Shown one piece after another: positions 23,001 to 38,283 of a stretch of DNA of 64,000 bases. Positions within the stretch are counted from its first letter, which is position 1; every line of letters starts with the position of its first letter. The DNA comes from Hetaerina americana (Eukaryota > Arthropoda > Insecta > Odonata > Calopterygidae). The stretch covers positions 424,001 to 488,000 of the forward strand of contig JAKTNV010000067.1 in assembly GCA_022747635.1 (NCBI GenBank), in the 5' to 3' direction. Below the pieces are notes generated by a model. The model did not search any database. It had not been told where the DNA came from and saw only the letters and a list, made by a program, of their open reading frames with translations. The position numbers and the translations under genes were made by a program.

Positions 23001-24375
23001 ACCCAATTATTTGATTAATGCCATTTATGAATGAAAATTACGATAATTGGAAAACCTAAGCTGAAGAAGACATGCGAACTTTAATTCACTTTGCAGATGA
23101 AAATCGCATGAGGGAATTATACCGATTCCCGATTGCCTCAATGCGTAAAAGCACATTCGGAATTTATCAAAAATATGTTTTGGTACCAAACGATTAAAAA
23201 ATACATTTTTACAGACAAAATTAACATTGGTAGCATGGAAAAAAATTGATCGATGCAAACAACTCAAAACTTCCAATGTCGTCCTTCCAAGTATAATGAT
23301 CACTTAAAATTTCTAGTAATGGGTGGTGTCCTAACACTCCATGCCATGCCATATCTCCGGCGAGTGGTTAAGTGATATGCACAATGTTGGCACTGCTCTA
23401 GGTAAATGGGTAGACAACAAATTCCCTCCAGTCCTTAAGAAGGGTGAAGAGAAGTACTTGAGTACAGTGCGTCTTTTCCGTCTATTGGCAATAATTCGCG
23501 GCCCAATTATGGCCAGGGTTAAATTGTATTCTTTCACCGAGGACGACATTAACTTTAACCTGATAACTCTCCACTTGTATGTGGAAAACCACTCATTCTT
23601 TCCTCGACTTGCTTTGCTGCCGCGCGGCACACAGAGATAAGCTCTCGCAACCTCTCGATTCTTAGGAATCATTCTCAAAGGAATGCTATAAATGCGTCGG
23701 GAAAAAAATTAGATTTTCCTCGGAACCAAAAAAATACGCTACCCAGGCAATTATTATGGCTATATTCTACAGTTAGAAAATTTGTGGATAAGTACAGTGT
23801 ATTTAGTATGAAAATTAATATGGCGAAAAAACATCAACACAAAGAGGTACCTAAAGGAAAAGATATTAAAATATAAAAATAAATTATTCCTCTCCTTAAC
23901 TTCTATTTATTTTCAGGTTGCGCACTATATTTACTTTTTCATCTATACTGTTTTATAAATAAAAGAACACTATTGCCGACAACTTTGATATTAATCAAAT
24001 AGTGGAGTTAAAAGTCTCACTTTAAGAGATATCAAAACTCCTTTCGTGAAGAGTCGAACTATTTCCTAAGGACAATCTGATTTTCAAACCTTTTTCATTT
24101 AACTTTCCAATCCAGAATGGCAAGATTTCATTATTACGCAATTTTACAATTATAATCGTTTCTCTTCAAACACGACATGATTCAATATAGGAATATGTAA
24201 ACATTCCTCCAATTTTCTTTAGCTGGTACAATAATAACAACCGCTGCTATGGTGATATGGTTAATCTTGAATTGTTATTATCGTAATCTACAAGGTGAGG
24301 TAGGCTTCTGCTTGGACGAGAGCTGCCAAATGGTAAGCGGCGATTCCCTTGTCTCTCTAAACAAAACATAGCCTG
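20017..24375. other. Unrecognised DNA
   Basis: About 4.4 kb with no recognisable gene or repeat family. A moderately GC-rich patch spans about 21470-21940, where overlapping frames (21467-21903, minus; 21722-21958, plus) lack family signatures. 22280-22820 is T-rich on the plus strand. The frame at 23341-23640 (plus) is 99 codons of unremarkable composition that I could not place. Confidence 0.45.
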
Positions 24376-25648
24376 ACATCAAACATTGCAAGAAGCCCCT
24401 TTTCTATTTCGGATACTTCCTTCCTCCCTTCACTCTGTCCATCATTTCTATCCTATTCGTTCCCCTTCCTCGTTTGCCTAATATTCTCCCCTCTATCGCA
24501 TTATCCGGCATCCCTTTCCCAATCAAAACGCCCATCATCCATCTTTCCTGTATCTTTTGGGTTTCTCACAAAAATCCTCCCTTCTTCCACACAATACCTA
24601 GCACTTCCTCATTTGTATTCCTTCATCATCACTTCACCTTCTCCATCCTTCTCCACACCTACATTTCAAAAGCCCTCAACTCACGTCTATCATCTTGCTT
24701 TAGTGACCATATTTCCACGCCGTACATAACTACGCTCCATGTGAAAGTTTTAACAAGCCTTTTCTTAACATCATTCTTCAACGTCCCAGTGATCAATTCT
24801 CTCCTCCTCGTGAAAGCATCTTCGCCTTACGCTATTCCCCACCTTATAGCCCTATCATTTCGGCCAATTTCGGCCAGAACACTTCCGAGACACGGCATCT
24901 GTTCCATCTAATCTATTTATTTGCCCATATTTTGATTTTTATCGTAGTCTTGCCCTTTCTTGAAAACCGCATGACCTTTGTTTCATTAATATTGATTCTC
25001 ATCCCATATCTATCGCACTGAATTTCCCCCTTGGATGCCTGCAAACTAAAGCTTGGTCATCAGCAAACTTAACTGATTTTACGAATTCCCCGCCCACTTA
25101 CATTCCTACCTTCAGTTCCTCCCATGCCTCTGTATTCATTTCCTCTACATACAGGTTGAACGGTACCGGTGACAATGGGCAACCCTGCCTTACACCTCCT
25201 CCTAACACTGCCCATCCGGACTCCCCATTCCCCACTCGCACCTGAGTAGTCTGAGACATATAAAGGTGCGGATTAGCCTCTCGTCCCTCCAATATATTCC
25301 TATTTCCTGCAATACATTCATTATTTCTTCCAAATACACTCAATCAAATACCTGTTCCAAGTCTGCGAAACAGACAAATACATCCTGATTGTATTCTGTA
25401 TTCTTCTCAATGAGTGATATCATTACCGTAATGGTATCACACATTATAATATACTCTTGTTGATGTTCCTGATAATCCCTTTAGCCGTGCGTAAAATCGA
25501 ACTTATTGCTCTGCAGTCTGCCTTTTCCTTTCCTTGAATAGAAATTAATTCTCATCAGACGAAATATTCCATCTAAATTCCTACCTCATGAATGCTCTGC
25601 ATTGGTCCATAAAAACTCCTGTTCCCACCGTCTCCTAAACTTGTTTGG
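24376..25648 (-). mobile_element. RTE/BovB-like retrotransposon, copy 3 (decayed)
   Basis: Minus-strand sequence matches the RT and C-terminal part of the RTE family. Motif B reads GVRQGCPLSPVPFNLYVEEM (25098-25343 frame). After it come an AKFADDQA-like stretch (about 25050-25075), the LYGVE-like segment and the C-terminal RILGKRGRG segment near 24490. It carries many stops and frameshifts and is more diverged from copies 1 and 4 than they are from each other, so it belongs to an older wave or a sister subfamily. Its 5' side ends where the Penelope element at 25649 begins. Confidence 0.88.
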
Positions 25649-25674
25649 CTCGTTTTCCCGTCTTATATAGGGAA

Positions 25675-27915
25675 ATGCAGAGACACGGAGACGATTCCTA
25701 CCTGCGTAAAAGTCAAACACCACCTGAACACACCCAAGGCAAGAAGATCCTCCGCCGCTGCAGCGAAGACCTTCTGAGAGAGAGAATTCACGATAAACGT
25801 TGGAACCTCGACCGATTCTCCGAAGAATTGTACTATATTCATTTGGAGCTGGCTGCTACCCTACAAGCTGACGATTGGGACACAACCGAGCGGATTACGT
25901 ACGACTCCTCCCGAGCCAGTCTAATGGCGATGCGGGAAAAGCAAGTCAATAAATTCAACAAACTTCATTGTAGGCAGCATCCACTGACCTCGATTAATGG
26001 GGCTGATAATGGCCAATCGGTTGTGAACCTGACGGACCTTCATTTAGATGAAGCCGCCCTCGCCGTCTTATCTAAGGGTCTGAACTTCGCTTTGACCCCA
26101 AGGACGATACCACTTGAGAATATCATCGCGGAGGTAGAGTCATCGATCCGGAGACTTCCGAAGGCGGCCGCCGACGAAATCCGAGAAGATGTCGCACGTA
26201 TGGCGCAAAAAAACCACCAAGATCAAACACCACGGGCAAAGAAAAGAGAGCAATTAAGGAGCTCAGGGACAACGAGAGTAAAATCATTTTACCAGCTGAC
26301 AAAGGCAACGCAACAGTCCTGATAAACAGAGAGGATTACGAAGAGAAAATATCGCTCATCCTCAGCAGTCCGACTTGTAGGAAATTGAAAAGCGATCCGA
26401 CGGCCAATACGGAGAGAAGCACAAGGGCTATCATTAAACGATCGCTTATTCCAACAGAAGAGCAACGACGCCTGCTTCCGACTGCACCGAAACCACCGAG
26501 ACTGTACGGCCTGCCCAAAATTCACAAGATGGATGTACCTCTCCGACCGATTGTGAGCCAGATTGACGCTCCGACTTACCGACTCGCCAAGTACTTGGCG
26601 CGGTCTCTGCAGGACCACGTCGGACAGACACCCAGCTTCGTAAAAAAGTCGACGCATTTCATTGACGTAATAAGAAACATCCCCATGCACGACCACAATC
26701 TCATGGTCAGTTTCGACGTTGAATTCGCTCGTCACCAACGTCCCTATCGAGGAATTGTTGAGTACCATCCAGGAACTCACCTCCCGCGGGAGCCCTAAGG
26801 ACTTTCCAGGATTGGTGGAGCATTGCCTCTGCAATTTCTTCTTCCTATGGAATGGTGACCAATGCGAGCAGACGGAAGGAGTTGCGATGGGCTCACCCCT
26901 CTACCCGGTTGTGGCCAACCTCTACATGGAGAGCCTCGAAAAGAAAGCACTGGAGTCCTGCAATAAGCGGCCCTCACTGTGGGTAAGATATGTCGACGAG
27001 TCTTTTGTCATTTGGTCATACGGCGAGGGAGAATTAAAAAAGTTCCTGAAACATCTGAACTCACAGCATCAAGCCATCCACTTCACTATGGAGGTGGAAA
27101 ACGATCATCAACTGCCCTTCTTGGACGTCATGGTGAGGAGAAATAAAGGGAATGGGAGGCTGGGACACAGAGTATACAGGAAACCCACTCACACCGACCG
27201 CTACCTTAATGCTGCATCGCACCACCATCCCAGTCAGAAGACCTCACTGGTAGACACACTTGTCAACCGAGCATATAAAATATGTGACTCCGATTCTATC
27301 GCCAACGAGGAGAAACATTTGACAAATGCCCTGCAAAGGAATGGACACAGCGCTCATATGATCCAAAAAAGGGCCGAGAAGGAAGAAAAGAAGAGGCAAA
27401 CCACCGCTGGTCCTGACAGGGAGGAAGACTCCAGACCACGACCGAAGGCTTACGTCACCATCCCCTTCATCGCAGGGACTTCGGAAAGAATCGCGAGGGC
27501 TTTAAGGAAGCATGATGTGGTGACCAGATTCAACTGCGTCACCAAGATAGCTGACACCCTACCCGGACCCAAGGATGGAATTTCACCGTTAATATCAGAA
27601 GGCGTGTACCAAATGCCATGCTCCTGTGGCAAATGGTACATCGGTGAAACATGCAGAGCGCTGAAAACACGCATGAGTGAACATCAGAGAGCAACCAAGA
27701 CCAAACAGTTTAGAGCATCGGCCATCGCTGAACACGCCTGGAGTGAATCCGGACACTCTATTCTGTTCGACGACGCTAAAATAATAGCGAAAGAAGAAAA
27801 ATACTTCCCGAGGATAATTAGAGAGGCCATTGAAATCGTTAAAAGGCCAGAAAACTTTAACCGAGAGGATGGATGTTCACTCCACAGTGCGTGGAAAAGA
27901 ATTATTTCGCGCTAA
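25675..27915 (+). pseudogene. Penelope reverse transcriptase / GIY-YIG endonuclease
   Basis: One ancestral ORF is split by two frameshifts, one at about 26205-26240 after a run of A and one at about 26720 within SFDV. Part 1 (25675-26220) is the N-terminal region. Part 2 (to 26720) has KIILPADKGNATVLI, RLYGLPKIHK and PLRPIVSQIDAPTYRLAKYL (finger and palm). Part 3 (26719-27915) has SLVTNVPIEELL, GVAMGSPLYPVVANLYME, motif C as RYVDESFVIW, LPFLDVMVRR, and the GIY-YIG nuclease GVYQMPCSCGKWYIGETCRA to the C-terminus ...WKRIISR followed by TAA. Motif C has Asp-Glu (26995-27000) instead of Asp-Asp. About 745 residues in total, so length is normal for the family. Frameshifts and the Glu predict an inactive enzyme. 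Confidence 0.93.
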
Positions 27916-28013
27916 TATGAGGACGTTCCCTGATTGGCCGAATAAATTTCCCGGTATTGGCGCCGGATTTTCCCTATATAAGACGGGAAAACGAGCTTCT
28001 TTTCATCCTTGAC

Positions 28014-28044
28014 CTGAGAACGCCAGCAGGATAGCTGGCGAAAC
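28014..28044 (+). ncRNA. Hammerhead-like motif remnant at Penelope 3' end
   Basis: CTGAGAA (28014-28020) is followed by a perfect 7-bp stem CGCCAGC/GCTGGCG with loop AGGATA and then GAAAC (28040-28044). The order matches the hammerhead core but the first box departs from CTGANGA, as if one base were lost. No GTC-type triplet closes stem III (the next bases read TGTTGTG), and stem I is not convincing. It is best read as a decayed ribozyme of the adjacent element. Confidence 0.5.
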
Positions 28045-28060
28045 TGTTGTGAATTTGAAC

Positions 28061-29946
<1,886 letters not shown>

Positions 29947-29949
29947 ATA

Positions 29950-30725
29950 TGTACATTGCTCCTGGTAGGGTCACCCATGCCAGATAGGTCGAAGGTTAGG
30001 CGCCAGACGAAAGGTAGTCCACGCAGCGTCTGTTCCTTAGTGAGGCGGCTGCAATGGCGTCTGACCCCAGTGGGGCGGCCAGTAAGTGATGGTGTCATGT
30101 TAAAAACACTATTGAGGAAGGCATCCGGAAACCACCTCAATTATCATTCCCAAGAAGAAAATGATGGACAGTATAGAGAGTATGAGTCCTGGTGACTACA
30201 GGACTCGGCCCAATGGGCCGTGTGTCGTGCCCAGCAGCGGAAGAAGCAAGGCTTCCGTGGTCGTCATCCCACGAAACCCTTGCAAAAGAATAAACCCATC
30301 ATCAGCAGGGCCGAAGACGTAAAAGAGGAAGACCAATTTAGTTAGGATAGCAATTTGGAATGTTGGGTCAATGTTGTGGAAAGGAAAATTAGAGAATATC
30401 AAGCGAGATATGGGAAGGGGAATTATACATACATATTTTAGGACTATGGTAGATGAGATGGAAGGATAACAGGGATTACTGGAGTGATAGTCATAGAGAA
30501 ATATACAGGGCAAGGGACGAGAGCCCACGATTGTTTGCCATAGTTTTTAATAAAGAGGTAGGAAGAAGCGTAGTCAGCATAGAACAATCAGCGGATAGAA
30601 TATTACAAGTAGAGATAAAAGCAGAACCGACCAACTTTGTCATTCTTCAGGTATACACGCCACTGAGCAATCAGAAAGAGGAAGAGATCGATAGGGTATA
30701 CGGTCAGTTAGAGAGAGAGATCTAA
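29950..30725 (+). mobile_element. RTE/BovB-like retrotransposon, copy 2 (5' part only)
   Basis: The 5' region (about 29954-30200) is roughly 90% identical to that of copy 1 (minus, 17930-18150). The endonuclease start follows, with GTGTGTCGTGCCCAGCAGCGG, a degraded WNV segment, EIKAEPTNFVILQVYTPLSN and EEEIDRVYGQLE (30453-30725). There are many stops and frameshifts. It is truncated near 30725, before the catalytic GDWNA motif. Confidence 0.92.
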
Positions 30726-33700
30726 CTTAATAATATTGTCTAAAAGGAAGAAGGAAGAGTGTTATGTCGCCGTCTGGAAGAAACTCGATGGGAAATGATA
30801 ACCATTCCATGTGTTCCGGATTCGATTGTAAAAAGCTCCTGAATTCTTACGTTGGGAATGAGATTGAAAATGGCGACCTTTTCAAAATAATCTTTGGAGC
30901 AAAAATCTGATGATCCAAAGTCAAAACATTCAAGGGCTAAAAAAGTATGGCAAGTAGGGAGTGATGGCGTTGAATCCCAGGATTCAACATGAAATATTCT
31001 TGAATTACTCTTGTTTAGATATCCCCGATACTTCTCTCCGTCTTAGGAGGAATCTTGGGGGGGGGGGCAAGAATTGAAAACATTACATTAATGGCTTTTA
31101 CCACACAGCCTTGGAAAAAAATAACTACCGATAATTTTGATTATTTCATAATTTTTAGAGTGTTGGAATATTTTGATATGTTATGCGTCGCAGAAAGCCT
31201 CTAAGAAGAAAAACTAAAATATCAAGTGTTCGCAAACTATTTCCATACTCTAGATCAACTTTCCATATTAGTCTGAGTAAATATTCCCTGTCCCTCAGAT
31301 TTATATCTCTATTAATTTTTTAAATGAATGTCCATGTTTTATCATTGATGTCACATTTTTTTAACCAAAATATCTCATTTCATTTTCTAGCGATCACGAT
31401 TAGGAATTTATAAGCAGTCGATGAGTATATCTAGAATTAAATTTTCTTTGATAGTTGCATGAACTCGATACGCAAATTATTTTTGAGATATCTATGCTTA
31501 CTTAACCTCGCTTAAAATATGTTTGCAATTTAGATCACGAAGTCGCCCACGAATAATACTATTAAATTTTACATATATCACTCCTTTTTTCTAATTTTGA
31601 AGCTAAAACATCACTTGTACATTATATATATACACACATACATTTGAGTGAATATAGTTTAAATGTGCGTGCTTAAAAGTATTTAGTTATTTCCATTTTC
31701 TGCTTGGAATGCACTCGATAATTATTTGGGACAAAAAGTAAACGCGAATTCTATCGCTACAGGAAACTTAAGTAATTCACTTCTCGCGGACAACATTCTT
31801 TTTCTACCTTGCAGAAAAGGACTGTTCTAACGCGTCGTGTCATCAAATATTCAAACTCAAGAGGGCGTGTGGCTTATGAAAAGGATGCCTAAATCTGAAT
31901 TAGGCACAATTTTGGATATTTGTTCCAAAACTATTGTGTTCCCAATCAGTTTCATAGTGCATATACCAACTGTATTTGTCGATTCATTCATGCCAGTACT
32001 TTCAATTATACCGGCATGTTAATGTAACATCTATTAAATTACCCACGCAGACCGTCGGATCCTATTTTTTGCGTTCTCGTATAAAAAGACTGCGACTATC
32101 GCATCAATCAGATTGAAAGCATATAGTATTTAAACTAAAAGGTGCCCAACAGGGTTGATTAGAGAAGGGATGCCGATTGCAATTTGATAATTGGTATTAA
32201 CAGGTTCTACCCCCACCATAAAAACTGCATATCCAACCGAGATTGAAAATATTAATTTCATAGGAGACTACACCGAAGAAAAAGCTATCACGACTTCGGG
32301 CGCAAGCACCCGTCCACGTTTGCGGTACTGCCTGGAGATGGACGGTGCCGCTCGTAGCATGTCTTTTTTTTATCTGTCTCGCCTTTTTTTAGTGTGCGAA
32401 CTAAAAGTGCATACTTTAATTCACGTTAACTGCGCCTTAAAAACCTGGTTTTTACAAAGCCGAGTTATTTTAAATATACTATTTTTTATCTGCAGAGAAA
32501 TTCCGTGTCTATTCTTCAGCTTATGTTCTCTTATGTGAAGGTGAACCGTGAATAAAGGTTAGAGAGACCAATGAAAAATTACTGGGGTATTTTCTTTCGT
32601 GTCTAGATAATATGGGTGACGTGTCTTGCAGCCCATGAGAAGTGCGACTTCAGATGTCAACCAACTTCGAACAATGCAACGCCATGAATGAGCTCTTTGA
32701 GAACTTCTGCCGAGATCTCTCCCGTCCGCTTGATATTCTTTTGATTTTATGCGAAAGAGTTGCTCATTTCTTATTTCTTTGCTCGATTTTCATTCAATTG
32801 TGTGTTTTAAGTACGATGAGTAAGCCTTTCAATTAAATGCTCGAGTTGAAAGTTTAGAACTCTTTAGAAGAAATTATCGAAAAATATTTACTGCGCTGCT
32901 GTATTTTACAATGGCCAAATTTGGGCCCTTGAAACTTTTAAAAGCCAAAAACTAACCTATATTTCCAAAAAAAGTGAAAAAAAATGTTTTAAAATCATTG
33001 TTGTCATATTCCCGCAGTAGTTTCGCGCAAAAATTTGTGTCGGATGCATTTCGTGATTTTCCCCGTTTACTTGCATTGTCTATGATATTTTTCTTGCCCT
33101 GCATCTAGGGGAGTATTCATGTACAGCTTATGATTTACTTTTCCTAGATTTACATCTCTTGCCCCAAGGCGACCTCTGACTTTAAGCGGAGTATCAATTG
33201 TTGGTCATGCGCCGGCAATGATTCGTAGGTATGTTGTCCAATTCGTGTCTCATTACTCATAGGAATTAATTTCATGCGTGGCAGGTATTTTTTCCACGCG
33301 TTTTCCAAATGTCACCAATAAATTAGTCGAAACAAATAATTGGAGACCGTTTGATCAAATAAAAATATTTTTCGTTCGTTCATTACGATAATGCGTGCAT
33401 TGAAGTTTCTTATTCCAGCAGAAATGTCGCAGTTCAGCCGAAATAATTCTCATTTACGTCTACATGCGCGAAAGCTCGGAATAATTTGTTTAAAAGAGAT
33501 CAGGAATATAATGTCCCCTCGTCGGTATTTTTAGTGGATACTACAAAGAGTGAATGGCTGTTCTTAGTTTCTCATGATGTACTTATTTGGAAGGACAAAA
33601 TATGGGACGAGTGTAAGAGATATCGCAACGATTGGCACTTTCACTTATTAAATATTTATTACGAGCCAGGCTTAGCATCATCAGGTAATGATGCCCTAAT

Positions 33701-34950
33701 AAGCGCTTATTACAGTACCATTACCAGATCATACGGTAATTAGAGAAACATGGGTCGCAATAAATATTTAACTTGTGGAAATGTCCATTTCTTTGCTTTC
33801 TCAGCGATGTTTCGTTTCCACACAACTTCTCCTGAATCTTCAGATTTTGCTAGAGATGGTAGAGATATAGATGGCGTCATTTGTAATGAATACTTCAACC
33901 ACTCAAAGTAAAGAGGACCACCTAAAAATTTCAAATTACCTTATTTATTTTAACAGCCGTTGACGTAAGTGCTTACAATCCTCAACATGATTTAATGAAT
34001 GGATGGAGACCATGCAGAGTGCTTTCTCGCGTGTTTTAATGCTACCTATTGACATTTCCAATCAAAGATGAAATACTGAAATCGCCCTCAAGAAAAATTA
34101 TTACTCCTTTGATATTCCTTGCATCTGATGGTCGATATTCGACTCTCTTTGGTGTGAACTTTTCTTCGCCGGAAACCGTGGCCTGAAAGCGAAGAAAAAG
34201 TAAACCTTGAGGAAAAACTTTGGAATTATTAATGTGTTCATGCAACGAGGTCCAAAACTATTAAACTCTCCGTCATACATCCTTTCAGATCTATTTTCGT
34301 AATGATACACAAATTAATTAAAATTGTGTACGTTCGATTGGCTCCCACTATCCAACCCAGCTTATTAAAAGTTCATTTCATGTACATTTTTGCCATTTGT
34401 GTGCTCATGCCAGGAGTGGATTTCCATGCCTTTTAAGCTATTCAAATTGTGACCATGAATAGATCTATTTGCCATGATAATAGTCCTAAATCAGTATCTT
34501 ACCAACTGACTGTTTCTCTTCATGACTAACTATTTTACAACTGCAAAAATGAAAATGCAAGTGCATGTTTGAAAATGCAAATGATTTTACTGTTTTTTTT
34601 TAATATTTTGAGTCGCTATTAATGCTCCAGAAAACTTTGCCTACGTAATCCCCATACCTCACTAGTTATAATTTTCACAAATTACAGATGTATTTAAATT
34701 CACATTATCTTGACCAATGGCGAGCCACTAGTATGATTGCGATATTTTTCAGATATATTAAAAAGCTATCGGCCTATCTGGCCCCTCATTGAGGATTCCT
34801 ATTAATATAACGATGGCTTGGTCTTGACAACGGAAGGTACATTTTGGCGGAATATTTGTAATGGATTGAAAATTTTGTAACCTAAGTAAAACTTTTTAAA
34901 TGTAATGAAAAGGTGGGCTCTCTAAACTACAAGTGAGTTCGTGGATCGTA
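30726..34950. other. Unrecognised AT-rich DNA
   Basis: About 4.2 kb with no recognisable gene. It contains a G9 run near 31060-31070 and a short ATATATACACACATACA stretch near 31625. Frames at 31837-32022, 32191-32538 and 33486-33743 have no known motifs. Confidence 0.5.
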
Positions 34951-35205
34951 GTGCTAGAAGACTGCGCTGTAGTTTTTGAGAACGTTTGTCAATTCCGATG
35001 CCTCGGGCATCTCGATTTGCATGATCACCTCCAAGTCGTGCAAATACGAGGGTAATCCACGAAGTGAGTCCCGTTTCTCTCTCTGGGCACAGCTGATCTG
35101 AAAACTGTTCAGGGCATGCTCAGTAGTCGAACAGATTCCCTTTGAAAGCACTGACGCCATTTTGAGGTGATTGACTCATGGACTCATGCTCCACCCATTT
35201 CTGGA
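34951..35205. other. Short frame of unknown origin beside a mariner relic
   Basis: The minus-strand frame 34954-35160 (68 codons, MASVLSKGICSTTEHALNSF...) is unidentified. It lies directly upstream of the mariner relic in the opposite orientation. It could be part of another decayed element, but no family motif supports that. Confidence 0.3.
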
Positions 35206-35545
35206 ATGTAAAGAAGATTGAACCAGTCGATATTCATCTGCAGATCTACTGGTGGAATTTTTGGCACTAAATGAAACTATAAACGTCGATGTTTATTACG
35301 GGGTGCTTATGAAGCTCCATAGCACAATACGGAATAAGCATCGAGGAATGCTGTGTTGTGGTATTATTTGGTTCGAATGTGACACGTACACTGCTAAGGG
35401 GCTTTTTTGGGAACAGTTTGACCAAGCACTCTCCAGCCCTAACCACCATGCCTCCCAGTGACTTCTATCTCATTTGTGACTGAATTCTTTCTGTAGTGGA
35501 CATAAGTTCGATGATCATTATGACACGAGAGAAGCTGTTACCACA
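35206..35545 (+). pseudogene. Ancient mariner transposase relic
   Basis: The reading FLALNETINVDVYYGVLMKL then HSTIRNKHRGMLCCGII aligns with the mariner catalytic domain order (usually ...G.TINADVY...LR..I..KRRGML..GV.LLHDNARPHTA). The HDNARPHTA catalytic block is eroded to ECDTYTA, but the second Asp position can be traced. After a frameshift, SPALTTMPPSDFYLI corresponds to YSPDLAPSDFHLF, and GHKFDDHYDTREAV follows. No TIRs were found, so this is a very old fragment. Confidence 0.75.
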
Positions 35546-38283
35546 TAATTGACATCACAAACGACAACTTTACATGAAGTGGGCATGCAAATATTAGTTC
35601 AGTTCCAATAATCGTTTGAAGTTTGCAGAATTGTTTGGTGGCAAATTTTATTTTTCTGTGGGTGCACTTGAATTTTGTTATTTCAGGAACTGAATTTGTG
35701 GACGTACCTCGCGTGACACGAGCAACAACTCGGCCATAGAAACCATAGGCTGTGACACTATCGACCTCCGACTCCACCGATGTGTAATGCTGGCATGACT
35801 AATTACAACTCAAAAAATCGATGAATACTCGACACGAGCAGAGTTAGCACAGGTGAAACTGTGTTTTTAAAGCGGTTAGTCCGTTTCGCAATTCTCGTAC
35901 GAGGACATAAAATTTGTGAAACACCTCCAAATCAGATAAAAGAATCTATGGGTAATAAATTGATCAATTTTCAGGTTTGCGCACGAAATTCACGGATAAT
36001 TCACGGTTCTTTCCACATTTTTCACAATTCACAGATAATTCACCGTTTCACGGTTAAGGGGACATCCTGAAATAAAACTAAATGAAATGCATACATAATC
36101 GTTGGAAAGTACTCACAATTAAATGGAATTTAGTCTATAATACAAAATTTCTATTCATTACACTTGCCTGTTGAAAATATTTTTGTACTCCAAAGGCAAA
36201 AAATTTGAGTATTCTAGTCATATCGCAGTGGAACTGGCGGAAGTAACTTGATTTATGGACCTTAATCAATTCAATCATTATTTAGGATAAATATTTCGGT
36301 ATTTTCTATCAATACTTTTTTATGTTCTTTTGCTTTTATTGAACGCTCCAATTCTGCAACGCAGTGCCAACAAGATATACGAAAAGTCATCATCCTTCTT
36401 CTCGACGACCGTGGAGCCAAATCCCTGCTATCACTGACTGCTATACTGAAACGAGCCATATCAGAGGAGAACGACGGAGAAAATCCAAGGTTTGCTATAT
36501 GACTTCCATGCCAGTCACAATTAGGGATTATTACTGTTACCGAAGAGAATATAGAAGATCTTGGCATGCAACGTTATAGTAATAATAAGCATAAGTTATA
36601 GAAAGCTTTACTCTCCCTAAATCCCTAACATAGCCGTCGAAAGCAGCCATTAGTTTTTAGTACTTCAGCTAACTTTCTCATGCATAAAACTTATGGAAAT
36701 ATGGAAACTTATGGAAAGATGGAAACTTACGGAAAGATACGTATTCACTAATATAGTCAGGGTTAAACGAATTTATTTTGGCTTTGGTTGGGTTTGCGAT
36801 TATGGTTTAGTGACCAATTTGGTCCCAAAATATGTTCATTCACTCCCCATGTGTTATTTTACGCATAATTTCTTCTCATCTGTTTTTTTCTTTCCTTAAA
36901 TAATCCATTCAATTACTTAACTCGTCACAACTCCAATTTTCAATACCCCGCAACTCGCCCCACTTCACCGGTCCGCACTCCACTATTCGCCCTAAGCCCT
37001 CTCACTCCATAACTATCCGATCTTCGAATAAATTGCTGATTCGGGTGTGATTTGGTGGAACTGTTCCATAATAGCAGAGACGAGAAACGCCGAATTCTTC
37101 CCCGTTATCCAATCCTTCATATTTAACCCCCCTATTTGCCCCGCTTCGTCGATTTCTCGCAAAGCTTATATATTACATTATCCAGTGCAATTACGATATT
37201 CTTTGCTTTAAACCCCATAATTTAAACGATAGGATAGATAAGAAAGAAGAGTAAAAGGAAAAAAATGATTTAATTCTTCCGTAAGGTTCGCTGGAATCAA
37301 GTTACTGAAAAATTTTAAAAATTTACTGAAAATTTCAAAAAAAGCAAGACCACTTCCCCGTTGGGATCTTTTTTGTTAGATTAAAAGCAATAATTAATGA
37401 AATAATTGAATTCATTACTTGGAAATCAAAATCGTCTCAGACGGCTCTGCTCATATGTGTAAGGGCATTTCTATTTAGTTGGCACATTCACTGTATTACT
37501 CTGATTTTAATAAACCATTAAAAATAATGACAAGATTTATCTGCTTGTATTTACCATTAATGATATAAATAAGGTTTGGAAAGCATTGCAACTGATGTCA
37601 TTATGGTTCCTCTTGTAATAAAAAATGCTCCGTGTTCTCGTGTCCTTTGTTCTCTAAAACGCTTCCAATATATCGTTATTTCAATCCGGGATACAAAAGA
37701 GGCATTATAATATTATAATTATTTATAATTAAATCTATGTGATTCCCAAATATGGTTTCAATATCATATGTTCTGAATGGATAGTAGTTATGCAGAAAAT
37801 GAAGAATCCTTTGTTGTCATTCTGGTGAAAAATAAAGGAATAATCTAGTATGGGGATAAAATTTTCGTGATGATCATGGCAGTTTTCAGAAATATTCTTT
37901 AATTACCACGGCAATTAGCGAAATTCACGGTGGTGATTTTTAGACTGAATCATCTTTACTCCTAGCCCATATCTCAAGAGCGTCAAGATTTCTTATTTCC
38001 CTTTCTTCGCATATTATTTTTTCAAGCTGTTCCATTCCATTCCACTCTGTTTTCACGAACCATTGCCCCGATTGACCTGAAAGAACGCGCCTTTATTTTG
38101 TTTCTCCCTTCACAAAATGCCCGAGCTAAACTATCCCAAGTGTTCTAAAATGCTTTTCTACGGTGATTATTCTATTATTTCCTAGTTTCTACAGGATTAT
38201 CCCCCTAATCCAAAGTCAACGTAGGTCATATATTGCGGTTAAAAAGCATTAAATTACATAAGTTCAGTATACAAGGAAAAATA
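35546..38283. other. Unrecognised AT-rich DNA
   Basis: No supported gene. Short local repetitions are present: ATTCACGG-type units at about 35980-36055 and GGAAACTTATGGAAAGAT-type units at about 36693-36740. Neither extends into an array. Confidence 0.5.

Larger units (their letters stand above)
25649..28060 (+). mobile_element. Penelope-like retroelement with 27-bp inverted ends
   Basis: The element holds a near-complete RT plus GIY-YIG coding region. It is flanked by a 27-bp perfect inverted repeat at 25649-25675 and 27969-27995 (CTCGTTTTCCCGTCTTATAT on the left). Downstream is a hammerhead-like core at 28014-28044. Inverted terminal segments and ribozyme-like ends are characteristic of Penelope-like elements. 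The exact 3' boundary is not visible. RTE copy 3 directly adjoins the left end. Confidence 0.88.

Noticed and set aside
23341..23640. 99-codon frame that looks protein-like in composition
   Set aside because: No recognisable motif or neighbouring exon, and its length is within chance.
29956..30195. RTE leader frame as an additional protein
   Set aside because: Differences from the copy at 17917-18135 are mostly non-synonymous, so coding constraint is not supported.
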